Position numbers and translations under genes: made by a program
Part shown: positions 15,782 through 24,790 of the stretch, one piece after another
How the letters are laid out: each line of letters begins with the position of its first letter
How positions within the stretch are numbered: position 1 is the first letter of the stretch
Source: Fimadaptatus sp948467645
GTDB lineage: Bacteria; Bacillota; Clostridia; Christensenellales; Aristaeellaceae
Reading direction: 5' to 3'
DNA length: 45,765 bases
Assembly: GCA_948467645.1 (NCBI GenBank)
Contig: CAOKFD010000022.1
Span: forward strand, 1-45,765
Notes under the pieces: model-generated
What the model was told of the DNA's origin: nothing
Database searches by the model: none
Seen by the model: only the letters and a program-made list of their open reading frames with translations

Positions 15782-15857
15782 GTGTGTAAGCGCCGCATAC
15801 AGCCGCGCGTCAAGTATCAAAGACAGCAAAAAACGCAAGCTGAAAGGATTGAGCTTT

Positions 15858-17438
15858 ATGTATCCTAAGAGCATATTTCAGGTAAACGGCAAGCCGTTCT
15901 ACCCCATTGGCGTTCAGGCGCACAACAATTCCGGCTACACAATGGAGCAGCTGGAACCCGTATGGGAGGTATGCCGCCTCACCAACTCCAACTCCTGCGC
16001 CATAGCCGTGGCATGGGAGCGCATCGAGCCCGTGGAGGGCCAGTTCGATCTGGACATAGTGCGCCAGATAGTCAGGGCCGCCCGTGAGCGCGATCTCAAG
16101 CTGGTGATACTATGGTTTGGCACCTGGAAAAACGGCCACATGAAGTATGTGCCGCGCTGGGTCAAGGAAGACCATGAGCGCTTCCCCCGCGTGCGCACGC
16201 ATGACGGATATGAGATAGCCAATATGTCCACGTTTGAAGGCGAAACGCTTGAGGCCGATAAGCGCGCGTTTTGCGCCATGATGCAAGTACTGCGCGAGGA
16301 AGACCCGGAGCGCGACACGCTGCTGGCCGTTCAGGTGGAGAACGAGCTGGGCATAGTGGGCCGCTCGGTGCGCGACTTTGGGCCGGAAGCCCAGCGCCAG
16401 TACGAGTCCGACGTGCCCATGGAGCTTATCGAACGCATGAAGGCCGCACCCGGCGAGGAGATATCGCAGGCATGGCGCGAGTGCGGCGCAAAGGAACGCG
16501 GCAGTTGGGGCGAGCTGTTTGGCCGCAAGGGAGATCAATGGCTCCAAGCGTACAGCATGGCCAAATACGTGGACGCGATAGCCGCCGCAGGCAAGGCCAT
16601 ATTCCCCCTGCCCATGTACACCAATGCATGGCTGGACAAGCAGGGCTTCGACATACCCGGCATAAACTATCCTTCGGGCGGCGCAGTTGTGTGCAATATA
16701 CCCGTATGGCGCTGGTTCGCGCCGCATCTGGACATGATATGCCCGGACATGTACATGGGCGAGCAGCGCCGCTATCAGGAGATAGCTGCCGCATATGCGC
16801 GCGGCGACAATCCGCTGTACGTACCGGAGACCGGCTGCGGTATGCCGTCCGCGATGGGCGCGTTCAGCGCGATAGCCGAAAACGGTCTGACTGGCGTGCA
16901 CTACTTTGGCGCGGAGAGCACGCTGGACATGGACGGCGGCCTTAAGGAGGACGCGCGCCCCATGGCGGAGAACTTCCAGTGCCTGCGCGCAGTGGAGCCG
17001 CTGCTGATAGAATACCGCGGCCGCATAAAGGCGGTCGTGCAGGAGGAGTTTGCCGCCGAGCAGCGGCTGCACTTCCCCGGCTGGGACATAGTGGCGCGCT
17101 TTGGCGAATTCCCGCGCAACGGCGACTGCCGCCACAAGCACGAGCACCCCACCACCGGCCGCGGCCGCGCGCTGATATTCCAGACCGGCGCCAACGAGTT
17201 CGTAGCATGCGGCGTAGGCGTATCGCTGACGTTCCGCAAGTGCCCGCCGCTTTGCGAGGCGCGCGTGCCTCAGATGGACTGGCAGCAGGAGCACTATATG
17301 GACTATCTGGCGGTCGAGGACGGACGCTTTGACGCCGATGGCAAGTGGCGCTGCGACTACATACGCAACGGCGACGATACCGACTTTGGCGTATACCTGT
17401 TCCCGAGCAACGGCGCGACGCGTATCGTACTGGAATAA
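15858..17438 (+). CDS. GH35/GH42-like glycoside hydrolase (beta-galactosidase-like, DUF5597-type C-terminus)
   Basis: From the ATG at 15858 (AAAGGA 9 nt upstream) the protein is 526 aa. The N-terminal 340 residues form a clan GH-A TIM barrel. The acid/base lies in QVENELG (N162-E163) and the likely nucleophile in YVPETGCG (E324). The start KSIFQVNGKPFYPIGVQAHN resembles GH35-type beta-galactosidases. The C-terminal 180 residues are beta-rich, like DUF5597. No signal peptide is present, so it should act on imported oligosaccharides. Galactosidase activity is the family default and is not proven; other beta-glycosidase specificities are possible. The gene forms its own unit between a promoter and a strong terminator. 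Confidence 0.82.
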   Translation: MYPKSIFQVNGKPFYPIGVQAHNNSGYTMEQLEPVWEVCRLTNSNSCAIAVAWERIEPVEGQFDLDIVRQIVRAARERDLKLVILWFGTWKNGHMKYVPRWVKEDHERFPRVRTHDGYEIANMSTFEGETLEADKRAFCAMMQVLREEDPERDTLLAVQVENELGIVGRSVRDFGPEAQRQYESDVPMELIERMKAAPGEEISQAWRECGAKERGSWGELFGRKGDQWLQAYSMAKYVDAIAAAGKAIFPLPMYTNAWLDKQGFDIPGINYPSGGAVVCNIPVWRWFAPHLDMICPDMYMGEQRRYQEIAAAYARGDNPLYVPETGCGMPSAMGAFSAIAENGLTGVHYFGAESTLDMDGGLKEDARPMAENFQCLRAVEPLLIEYRGRIKAVVQEEFAAEQRLHFPGWDIVARFGEFPRNGDCRHKHEHPTTGRGRALIFQTGANEFVACGVGVSLTFRKCPPLCEARVPQMDWQQEHYMDYLAVEDGRFDADGKWRCDYIRNGDDTDFGVYLFPSNGATRIVLE

Positions 17439-17541
17439 GGCATTGCGCCCCAACCGATAGGCGCGGCGCGTGAATTCATACTTGCCTTCATTTGCGCTTA
17501 TATGCGGAGTTTAGTCGTACTATCCCCCATGCGTTAGACTA

Positions 17542-17595
17542 AAAGCAGCCCTCATGCGTTGCGGCAATGCGCCGCATCTGCGTGAGGGCTGCTTT
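17542..17595. terminator. Bidirectional terminator between glycosidase gene and aro operon
   Basis: AAAGCAGCCCTCA (17542-17554) and TGAGGGCTGCTTT (17583-17595) form a 13-bp perfect stem around a further small GC-rich hairpin. It lies between convergent transcripts and ends both the glycosidase gene and the aromatic operon. Confidence 0.8.
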
Positions 17596-17684
17596 GGATA
17601 TGGACGCTTAAAAATCAAAACGCGGCAGAAAGCTGCATTCCTTTATCAAGTGAGCGGCTTAATGCCAGTAGATAAGTCGCAGCA

Positions 17685-18119
17685 TCACTTGTCGTATTTA
17701 TCGACGAGGTATTTCATTGCCTGAGCATAGCCTTCAAAGCCCATGCCGATAAAGTGCGCTTCGCAGGCCATGCCCGCGTAAGAAATCTGGCGGAAGCTTT
17801 CGCGCTTGCTGACGTCGCTTAAATGCACCTCCGCCGCCGGTATGCCTACCGCCTTGAGCGCGTCAAGTATCGCCACGCTCGTATGCGTGTACGCGGCCGG
17901 ATTTATAACTATGCCGTCCACGCGGCCATATGCCTGCTGAATGCGTGTTACTATGTCGCCCTCGCTGTTGGACTGGAATATCTCGGTCTGCACGCCCAGC
18001 GCGTCGGCGCGGTTTTCGATAAACTCGCACAGGCCGCGATACGTTTCATGACCGTATATTTCCGGCTCCCGTATGCCAAGCATGTTCAGATTCGGGCCGT
18101 TTATTATAAGCAGTTTCAT
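17685..18119 (-). CDS. aroQ: Type II 3-dehydroquinate dehydratase
   Basis: It removes water from 3-dehydroquinate to give 3-dehydroshikimate, step 3 of the shikimate pathway. The 144-aa length is typical for the small dodecameric type II enzyme. Motifs are the N-terminal LLIINGPNLNMLG with the following catalytic region REPEIYG (tyrosine), NPAAYTHTSVA with the active-site asparagine and histidine, and EVHLSDVSKRESFR. The ATG at 18119 is used because GGGGAGG lies 7 nt upstream and it overlaps the aroE-aroK stop by 4 nt (ATGA). It is the last gene of the aromatic operon. Confidence 0.96.
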   Translation of the reverse strand: MKLLIINGPNLNMLGIREPEIYGHETYRGLCEFIENRADALGVQTEIFQSNSEGDIVTRIQQAYGRVDGIVINPAAYTHTSVAILDALKAVGIPAAEVHLSDVSKRESFRQISYAGMACEAHFIGMGFEGYAQAMKYLVDKYDK

Positions 18120-19369
18120 TTTACAGCCTCCCCAAAGTGCGCGTTGAAAGCACTCACAACGTCGCTTATCGCCTTGCTCAGATCGACATTTTCGATGCGG
18201 TAATCGCACAGCGCTTCATACAGCGGCAATCGCTGTTCATAGAGCCGTGCGTTTTGCTCGCGCGTGGCCGACAAGGGACGGTCATTGCCCAGCTCAAGCG
18301 AATTAAGCGGGCGGTCTATAAAGAATATTACCGAGTTCTGCCGGAGCGGATCGGCGTTGGCCGGTTGAGTTACAACGCCGCCGCCGGTCGCGATTACGCA
18401 TCCGCTTTGCTTGCCCGCCTCGCATACCGCGCGGGTTTCGATTGCCCGAAAAGCCGCTTCGCCGCGCGCCTGTATTATCTCGCTGGCGCTCATGCCGTCC
18501 GAAAAGCCGGGTATCATCGCGTCGGTATCCAGCAGCCGCCGTCCGAGCCGTCCGGCAACGCATTTGCCGATTGTGGTTTTGCCGCTGCCCGGCATTCCGA
18601 TAAGCACTATGTTATGCGTCTGGCGCTCTATATCCGCGCGCACGGCGTCTATTATGGAATCGTCCAGCTTTGTGCCGCGGAAAAGCTCGCTTGCCAGCTT
18701 GGCCTGTGCCACCAGCATATGCAGGCCGTTGGCGCAGCGTATGCCGCGCCGCTCCGCATCCAGCAGCAGCGCGGTCTTGGCCGGATTGTATATCAGGTCG
18801 AGCACGCCCTCGCACTGCGGGAACATGTCGAGCGACACCGGCGCAACGCCCGTATTCGGGAACATGCCCACGGGCGTGGTGTTGACGATTACCTGCGCGT
18901 CGGCGTTGCGGTCGAGGTTGGTGTAGTTGTCCTCGCCGCTGCGCGATATTATGCGCACTTCGCGCGCGCCCAGCTCTTTAAGCGCCACACGCACGGTCTT
19001 TGACGAACCGCCGCTGCCCAGCACGATGCACTTGCGCCCTGAAATGTCTATGCCTGAGCGCTTTACAAGCTGGGTAAAGCCGTACTTATCGGTATTGTAG
19101 CCGTGCAGCGCGCCGGTTTCGTCCTTAACAATCGTATTTACACTGCCGATTGCGCGCGCGTTATCGGAAATCGTGTCCAGATACGGCATAACGGTTTCCT
19201 TGTACGGGATAGTCACGTTTATCGCGCGGAAGTCCTTTTTGCGCATGAAGTCCGGCACCTGATCGCGCGGCGTAGGCATAAGATCGTATTCATAGCCGCC
19301 GAACGATTCGTGTATCAGCTTGGAGTAGCTGTGCCCCAGCTTTTCGCCCAGCAATCCGTACTTTTCCAT
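18116..19369 (-). CDS. aroE-aroK: Fused shikimate dehydrogenase - shikimate kinase (AroE-AroK)
   Basis: A single 417-aa frame carries two consecutive pathway enzymes. Residues 1-250 are AroE: LGHSYSK binds shikimate, NVTIPYKE (51-58) holds the catalytic lysine K57, GYNTD (90-94) the catalytic aspartate, and GSGGSSKT (118-125) the NADP loop. Residues 253-417 are AroK: Walker A GMPGSGKT (258-265), LLDTDAMI, the shikimate-binding RAIETR and the lid region NDRPL. Together they turn 3-dehydroshikimate into shikimate and then shikimate 3-phosphate. The join is short, about 10 residues after AroE's last helix, and there is no internal start or frameshift. It follows pheA by 5 nt and overlaps aroQ. 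Confidence 0.95.
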   Translation of the reverse strand: MEKYGLLGEKLGHSYSKLIHESFGGYEYDLMPTPRDQVPDFMRKKDFRAINVTIPYKETVMPYLDTISDNARAIGSVNTIVKDETGALHGYNTDKYGFTQLVKRSGIDISGRKCIVLGSGGSSKTVRVALKELGAREVRIISRSGEDNYTNLDRNADAQVIVNTTPVGMFPNTGVAPVSLDMFPQCEGVLDLIYNPAKTALLLDAERRGIRCANGLHMLVAQAKLASELFRGTKLDDSIIDAVRADIERQTHNIVLIGMPGSGKTTIGKCVAGRLGRRLLDTDAMIPGFSDGMSASEIIQARGEAAFRAIETRAVCEAGKQSGCVIATGGGVVTQPANADPLRQNSVIFFIDRPLNSLELGNDRPLSATREQNARLYEQRLPLYEALCDYRIENVDLSKAISDVVSAFNAHFGEAVK

Positions 19370-19374
19370 TTAGA

Positions 19375-20517
19375 TCACACCACTTCCGAATAGCTGCCCA
19401 GATATTTGAACTGATCCAGCTCGGTATCCAGCTCTGCGATAAGCTCCTTTAGCTCGGGCGAGTATATGGAGGCGTTTATATCGAAATAGAACATGAATTC
19501 AAAATCGTGTCCGGGTATGGGCCGCGATTCCAGCTTGGCAAGGTCAATTCCGCGCGCATAGAAACGCCCCAGCACATGATAAAGCGAACCGGGCTTATTG
19601 GGCAGCACCATCATCATGCTGGTACGGTTAGCGCCCGGATATATTTCCAGCTTTTTGGATATGCATATGAAGCGGGTATGGTTGTTGCCGTCGTTCTGTA
19701 TATCGCTGGCGATGCTGCTAAGGCCATACAGCGCGGCGCAGTTAGCCGACGATATGGCCGCAACGTCAGCGCGGTCAGATTCCGCAACGAGCTTTGCGGC
19801 GGCGGCGGTGTTGCTGCACACGTTTACATGTATGTTTTTATGCTCGGCGAGGAACTTGCTGCACTGGTTAATGGCCTGCTCGTGAGAGTAAACTTCCTTT
19901 ATATCCTCCAGTTTCGCGCCGGGCTTGGCCAGCAGCGAATGTGCCACCTTAATGCGCGTGCTGCGCACTATATAGAAGTTATGCGAAATCATCTGATCGT
20001 AAACGCTGTTGACCGAGCCAGCCACGGTGTTCTCCAGCGGCAGTATGCCGTAGCGGCATAGTCCGCTCTCTATGGCGGCGAACACGCTCTCGAAATTGCG
20101 GCAATACATTATGGACGGCGCGCTGAACAGCTTTTCACACGCGATCTGGGAATACGCGCCCTCCACGCCCTGGCACGCGACCATCGCCTTGGGCGGGAAC
20201 AGCTTGTCGGTGTTTTCGACGGCCTCGTCCATCTTCTGCGACAGCGCGGACGTGCTTTTAAGCTTGTGCTGCTGATACGCGCGGGAGGATTCCATAATCG
20301 TCTGGAACATTGCGCGCACACCGCCCTCGTAATCCGCGCCGGCCTGCTCGCCCACCGCGTTTAGCAGATTGCGCTCGCGCTCGCTGTCGTATATGGGCAG
20401 CTTGTTGGCGCGCTTATACTCGCCTATCTCGCTTACCGCATCCATGCGCTGCTTATACAGATCGACCATCTGAGAATCTATTTCGTCTATGCGATTCCTG
20501 ATTTCGTTCATTTCCAT
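19375..20517 (-). CDS. pheA: Bifunctional chorismate mutase / prephenate dehydratase (P-protein)
   Basis: The 380-aa protein has three domains. Residues 1-90 are an AroQ-type chorismate mutase (RNRIDEIDSQMVDLYKQRMDAVSEI, then YDSERERN). Residues 110-285 are prephenate dehydratase, with GVEGAYSQIA, PLENTVAGSVNSVYD and the catalytic TRF in NHTRFICIS. Residues 295-375 are an ACT regulatory domain with the phenylalanine-binding ESRP motif (LESRPIPGHDFEFMFYFD). It converts chorismate to prephenate and then phenylpyruvate. The ESRP motif implies feedback inhibition by phenylalanine. It lies between aroC and aroE-aroK, with AGAGGAAG before the ATG. Confidence 0.95.
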   Translation of the reverse strand: MEMNEIRNRIDEIDSQMVDLYKQRMDAVSEIGEYKRANKLPIYDSERERNLLNAVGEQAGADYEGGVRAMFQTIMESSRAYQQHKLKSTSALSQKMDEAVENTDKLFPPKAMVACQGVEGAYSQIACEKLFSAPSIMYCRNFESVFAAIESGLCRYGILPLENTVAGSVNSVYDQMISHNFYIVRSTRIKVAHSLLAKPGAKLEDIKEVYSHEQAINQCSKFLAEHKNIHVNVCSNTAAAAKLVAESDRADVAAISSANCAALYGLSSIASDIQNDGNNHTRFICISKKLEIYPGANRTSMMMVLPNKPGSLYHVLGRFYARGIDLAKLESRPIPGHDFEFMFYFDINASIYSPELKELIAELDTELDQFKYLGSYSEVV

Positions 20518-20545
20518 TTGTATATCTTCCTCTCGCTCAAACTGA

Positions 20546-21619
20546 TTAAAGCATTACATCAAGCAGCGCCAGCGCCGCCGCCGCTTCGATCACAGGCACA
20601 GCACGCGGCACTATGCACGGGTCATGACGGCCTTTTATTACAAGTTCGGAGTTTTCCATGCGGCTAAGGCTTACACTCTGCTGAGGTTTACCTATCGACG
20701 GCGTAGGCTTTATGGCCACTTTGAATACCAAGGGCATACCGGTCGTTATGCCGCCCAGTATACCGCCTGCGTTGTTGGTGAGCGTCTTAATCTTGTCATT
20801 CTCAATGACAAACGGATCGTTATTCTGAGAGCCGCGCAAAGTCGCGCAGTCAAAGCCGTTGCCGAATTCCACGCCCTTTACCGCAGGCACACCGAACAGC
20901 GCCATCGACATTCTGCCTTCCAAGCCACCGAACAGCGCGTCGCCCAGTCCCGCTGGCAAGCCGACTGCGGCGCACTCTATTGTGCCGCCGATTGAGTCCG
21001 CATCGGCGCGCGCACCTTCGATTTCAGCAAGCATCTTTTCGCCAGCCTGCCAATCCAATACCGGGAAGCCGTTGGCAGCTATCTTGTCAAAGTCGGATGT
21101 ACTTACGTTTACCGCGTCAAAGCGCGCGTCGTTTACACTGCCTACTGAGGCAATATGCGCGCCTATGCTTACGCCGCGCGCCCTCAGCATTTGCAATGCG
21201 ATTCCGCCCGCAATGCACAGCGGCGCGGTCAGCCTGCCTGAAAAGTGACCGCCGCCGCGTATGTCGTGTGCGGCGCCGAACTTTACATATGCCGGATAGT
21301 CGGCGTGGGACGGGCGCGGCACATCGCGCAGATTGGCGTAATCGCCCGATCGCGTATCGGTATTGCGTATCAGCGCGCACACCGGCGCGCCGCAGGTCAC
21401 GTCGTCAACAACGCCGCTGACAAATTCGGGCAGATCGGCTTCCTTGCGCGCGGTTGCGTACTTGCCCTGACCGGGCGCTCTGCGCGCCATGAAGCGCCCT
21501 AGCTCGGTCATATCTATCTTTACCCCCGCGGGCAGACCGTCGATCACAACGCCTATCGCCGCGGAATGGGACTGGCCGAATATCGAAACATGGATTTTCT
21601 CTCCGTATATGGACGGCAT
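20546..21619 (-). CDS. aroC: Chorismate synthase
   Basis: It converts EPSP to chorismate using reduced FMN, the last step of the common pathway. Family motifs are GQSHSAAIGVVIDGLPAG near the N-terminus, RRAPGQGKYATARKE, DVPRPSHADYPAYVKFG, GGGHFSGRLTAPLCIAGG and RHDPCIVPRAVPVIEA at the C-terminus. At 357 aa it is near the usual length. GGAGG lies 7 nt before the ATG. It starts 2 nt after the aroA stop codon and is clearly part of the operon. Confidence 0.96.
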   Translation of the reverse strand: MPSIYGEKIHVSIFGQSHSAAIGVVIDGLPAGVKIDMTELGRFMARRAPGQGKYATARKEADLPEFVSGVVDDVTCGAPVCALIRNTDTRSGDYANLRDVPRPSHADYPAYVKFGAAHDIRGGGHFSGRLTAPLCIAGGIALQMLRARGVSIGAHIASVGSVNDARFDAVNVSTSDFDKIAANGFPVLDWQAGEKMLAEIEGARADADSIGGTIECAAVGLPAGLGDALFGGLEGRMSMALFGVPAVKGVEFGNGFDCATLRGSQNNDPFVIENDKIKTLTNNAGGILGGITTGMPLVFKVAIKPTPSIGKPQQSVSLSRMENSELVIKGRHDPCIVPRAVPVIEAAAALALLDVML

Positions 21620-21621
21620 GG

Positions 21622-22893
21622 TCAGACCTCCTCAACGCGGCCACCCAGCGCCGCAAATCGTTTGAAAAAGCCGGGATATGATTTGTCGCTGGACTGCGCG
21701 CCCAGAATCATAACCGGGCCAGAGGCCACACTGCCCGCGACAGCCGCCGCCATCGCGATGCGATGGTCGTTGAACGAGTCTACCGTGCCGCCCGTAAACC
21801 CGCCGCGCCCATGTATCACGAGCAGGTCGTCGTCGGCATCGGATTCAACGCCCAGCGCACTCAGCATCGCCCTTACCGAAAGTATGCGGTCGGATTCCTT
21901 CAGCCGCAAGCGCCGCACACCGGTTATGCGCGTATCGCCCTGCGCCGCGCCCGCCGCCACGGATATTATCGGCACCAGATCGGGTATGTCGGATGCGTCC
22001 AGCTCCATGCCGTCTAGCTTTGCGGGAGCGACGGCAACGGAGTTTGTGCCCTGCGAAACGCGCGCGCCCATGCGGCTTAGTACATCGACTATCGCGCGAT
22101 CGCCCTGTGCTGAGGCCTTGTCAAGCGGCGCACATTCCATACCTTCGCCGTCCAGCGCTCCCGCCGTCAGCCAGAATGCGGCGTTTGACCAGTCGCCCTC
22201 TATCGTCAGATTGCCCGGCGAATGCGGGTGCTGATTGCCCGAAACGCTAAAGCCGCTGGAATTGCTGCCTACTATAATGCCGAACTGCCTTAACACGCCT
22301 AAGGTCATATCCACATATGGTCTGGATTCCAGGCGGCTTGTAACCACGATTTCGCTATCGCCGTCCAGCAATGGTAGTGCCATCAGCAAGCCGGTTATGA
22401 ACTGCGATGAGATGTTGCCCGCAATCTCGTACCGGCCAGCGCACAGTTTGCCGCCGCATGTAAGCGGGAATGCACCCTGCGGCGAGATGGTCATGCCGTG
22501 TGCAACGAGTTGTTCGTAAAGCGGTGACAGCGGTCGGCTTGCCAGCAAGCCCTGCCCGGTAAACGAACAATTTGCGCCCACTGCGCCCACAAGTGGCAGC
22601 ATGAAGCGCAGTGTCGAACCGCTTTCACCGCAGTCCAACAGCGATTGCGCGTTGACCTCGCCATTGGTTATTGGCGAAACGTCGATCGCCCCGTCCGAGA
22701 AATCCGCTTGTGCGCCCAATGCTTCTATGCAGCGTGCCGTCGCGTGAACGTCCTTCGACGTGGAGTTGCATACGATATGCGTCGGCGCATCGGACAGCGC
22801 GGCACATATCAATGCACGGTGCGCCTGCGACTTGGACGAGATCACGTCATTGATACAGCCGGAAAGCGCGCGCGGAGTTATCTTAACGTTCAT
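21622..22893 (-). CDS. aroA: 3-phosphoshikimate 1-carboxyvinyltransferase (EPSP synthase)
   Basis: It joins phosphoenolpyruvate to shikimate 3-phosphate. The ATG at 22893 (423 aa) overlaps the aroB stop by 4 nt and is preferred over an in-frame ATG at 22917. Motifs are SSKSQAHRALICAALSD, DCGESGSTLRFMLPL (the family's SGSTLRF), the phosphoenolpyruvate-binding segment around FTGQGLLASRPLSPLYE, GDWSNAAFWL and KESDRILS. The LFTGQG..RP region differs little from class I/II consensus; herbicide sensitivity cannot be judged reliably by eye. Confidence 0.95.
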   Translation of the reverse strand: MNVKITPRALSGCINDVISSKSQAHRALICAALSDAPTHIVCNSTSKDVHATARCIEALGAQADFSDGAIDVSPITNGEVNAQSLLDCGESGSTLRFMLPLVGAVGANCSFTGQGLLASRPLSPLYEQLVAHGMTISPQGAFPLTCGGKLCAGRYEIAGNISSQFITGLLMALPLLDGDSEIVVTSRLESRPYVDMTLGVLRQFGIIVGSNSSGFSVSGNQHPHSPGNLTIEGDWSNAAFWLTAGALDGEGMECAPLDKASAQGDRAIVDVLSRMGARVSQGTNSVAVAPAKLDGMELDASDIPDLVPIISVAAGAAQGDTRITGVRRLRLKESDRILSVRAMLSALGVESDADDDLLVIHGRGGFTGGTVDSFNDHRIAMAAAVAGSVASGPVMILGAQSSDKSYPGFFKRFAALGGRVEEV

Positions 22894-23951
22894 ACGTCTG
22901 TCACCACGCCTTCGCACGGTGCTATAAATTCAGCAAGATCGGCGGCGGGCATCGGATGCAGGCCGCACTTGCCGCGTTCGGTCGGCAGAACCAGCGTTAT
23001 CGTCGAGCCTTGCTTTTTTTTATCGCCCATCGCGGCGGCGGCTATCTCGCGCACGCCAAAGCGCGTCGTGAGCGGAAGATTCTGTGCTGCGAGCAGCGAC
23101 TTTAGCTCGGAATACACGCCCGCCGCGCACAGGCCGCGCTTTTCGGCTGTATAGGCGGCAATTAACATGCCCGTGGCTACACCTTCGCCGTGATATATCA
23201 AAAAGTCGTTCAGCTTTTCGATGGCATGGCCGAACGTGTGGCCGAAGTTCAAAAGCTGCCTCAGACCTGTGTCGCGCTCGTCCTGTTCCACTATCTCACC
23301 CTTTATCCGCACGCATTCGCGGATTACAGCGTCCATGTCGCCGCCCGAGCTTAGTTCGTTCAGGATTTCAGGCGAACATATCGCGCCGTATTTTATGACT
23401 TCCGCCACGCCCTCAGCATAAATCTCTTTGGGCAGTGTGGACAGCGTGGTCATGTCGCATATGACAAGCTTCGGCTGATAGAACGCTCCGCACAGATTCT
23501 TGCCCGACGGCAGGTTTACGGCGGTTTTGCCGCCCACGGACGAATCAACCATTGCAAGCAGCGTCGTAGGAATCTGAACAAAGTCGATTCCGCGCATATA
23601 CAGCGCCGCCGCAAGCCCGGTCAGATCGCCTACCACGCCGCCGCCCAGCGCAACCATGAAGTCGGCGCGGGTCAGGCCGCTTTCGACGCAGAAATTGAGC
23701 AGCGCGCCCAGCACGTCCAGCGACTTGGAATGCTCGCCGTGCGGGAAAACATACGAAACCACCTGAAACCCGGCGGATTCATATGCGGCGCGCGCCGCGT
23801 CCATATACAAGTCAGCTACAATATCGTCCGACACGATCACGGCGCGCCTGCCGCGCACAACCTTGCTCGTCAGTGCGCCCGCCTGAGCCAACAGGCCGCG
23901 CCCGAAAAGCACCTCATACGGCGCAGCGGTAGCTATCGTCAGCGCTTCCAT
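22890..23951 (-). CDS. aroB: 3-dehydroquinate synthase
   Basis: It cyclises DAHP to 3-dehydroquinate with NAD and a divalent metal, step 2 of the pathway. Motifs are FPHGEHSKSLDVL, the NAD-binding ALGGGVVGDLTGLAAALYMRGIDFVQIPTTLLAMVDSSVGGKTAVN, and metal ligands in EVIKYG and LLNFGHTFGHAIEK followed by HGEGVATGM. The length of 353 aa is normal. It overlaps tyrA by 13 nt at its start and aroA by 4 nt at its end, as expected for tight translational coupling. Confidence 0.96.
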   Translation of the reverse strand: MEALTIATAAPYEVLFGRGLLAQAGALTSKVVRGRRAVIVSDDIVADLYMDAARAAYESAGFQVVSYVFPHGEHSKSLDVLGALLNFCVESGLTRADFMVALGGGVVGDLTGLAAALYMRGIDFVQIPTTLLAMVDSSVGGKTAVNLPSGKNLCGAFYQPKLVICDMTTLSTLPKEIYAEGVAEVIKYGAICSPEILNELSSGGDMDAVIRECVRIKGEIVEQDERDTGLRQLLNFGHTFGHAIEKLNDFLIYHGEGVATGMLIAAYTAEKRGLCAAGVYSELKSLLAAQNLPLTTRFGVREIAAAAMGDKKKQGSTITLVLPTERGKCGLHPMPAADLAEFIAPCEGVVTDV

Positions 23952-24790
23952 TCGGTATCGATTTCCTCCTTGCGTTCGCGGCCTTCGCGCAGCAGTTCCT
24001 TGAGCGTATCAGCGTCGCCCGCCTTGAGCGCGTCGCGGTACTTGCCCAGTTCCTCGATTATCCAGTCAAGCTCGTTGCCCAGATAGTCGGCGTTATCCAT
24101 GAACAGCTCAGTCCACATGGTTTCGTTCAGCTTGGCCACGCGGGTAAGGTCGCGATAGCTGCCCGCCGAGAAGCTGTGATGTGCGCGCGCGGTCGGCGAC
24201 TTAACGTATGCGTTGGATACGACGTGCGCCAGCTGCGATGTAAACGCGATCATCTCGTCGTGCTTTTCGGCAGTGGTAAGCGTAACCGCCTTGAAGCCCG
24301 CGTCGCGCAACAGTTCACGCGTGCGGCCCAGCACATAGAGGTCTTCATCCTCCTTAGTAACCATAACCATGGTTGCGTTCACAAACATGTCGTCCGTGGA
24401 GTACTTCAGACCCGAGAACTGTCTGCCCGCCATCGGATGGCCGCCGATATAGTTGAAACCGTACTGTTTGGCCAGTTCAAAGCAGGGCGCGCACACCGCG
24501 CGCTTTACGCCGCACAAGTCCATCACAACCGCGCCGGGCTTTATCTGGGACGCGTGGGCGCGCAGGTAATCGACCGTCGCCTGCGGGTAAAGTGCGATGA
24601 ATATGTAATCGCACTTACCCACGCGCTCGTCGGTCAGCTTGTCGTCAATTATGCCGGCGAGCTTTGCATAGTCCTCGGTAGTCTTGTCCGCGTCCATGCC
24701 CACGACTATGTGGCCGGACTTAATCAGCGCCTTGCACATGGAACCGCCGATCAGGCCCAGACCCACAACGCCGATGATCTGCTTATCCAT
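23939..24790 (-). CDS. tyrA: Prephenate dehydrogenase
   Basis: It oxidatively decarboxylates prephenate to 4-hydroxyphenylpyruvate, the tyrosine branch. The NAD loop VVGLGLIGGSMCKALIKSGH is at the N-terminus, and the active-site segments GGHPMAGRQFSGL and FTSQLAHVVSNAY (the catalytic-histidine region) follow. At 283 aa it has no ACT domain, so direct feedback by tyrosine through ACT is absent, unlike the longer Bacillus TyrA. It lies directly after DAHP synthase with an 8-nt overlap. Its position among common-pathway genes puts tyrosine supply under the same leader control. Confidence 0.94.
   Translation of the reverse strand: MDKQIIGVVGLGLIGGSMCKALIKSGHIVVGMDADKTTEDYAKLAGIIDDKLTDERVGKCDYIFIALYPQATVDYLRAHASQIKPGAVVMDLCGVKRAVCAPCFELAKQYGFNYIGGHPMAGRQFSGLKYSTDDMFVNATMVMVTKEDEDLYVLGRTRELLRDAGFKAVTLTTAEKHDEMIAFTSQLAHVVSNAYVKSPTARAHHSFSAGSYRDLTRVAKLNETMWTELFMDNADYLGNELDWIIEELGKYRDALKAGDADTLKELLREGRERKEEIDTEWKR

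Noticed and set aside
15602..15874. 90-codon minus-strand frame between the divergent glycosidase genes
   Set aside because: It overlaps the plus-strand promoter and start of the GH35/42-like gene and has no ribosome binding site.
16110..17453. Long minus-strand open frame opposite the GH35/42-like gene
   Set aside because: Ala/His/Arg-rich translation without motifs; the plus strand encodes a complete glycosidase with both catalytic glutamates.
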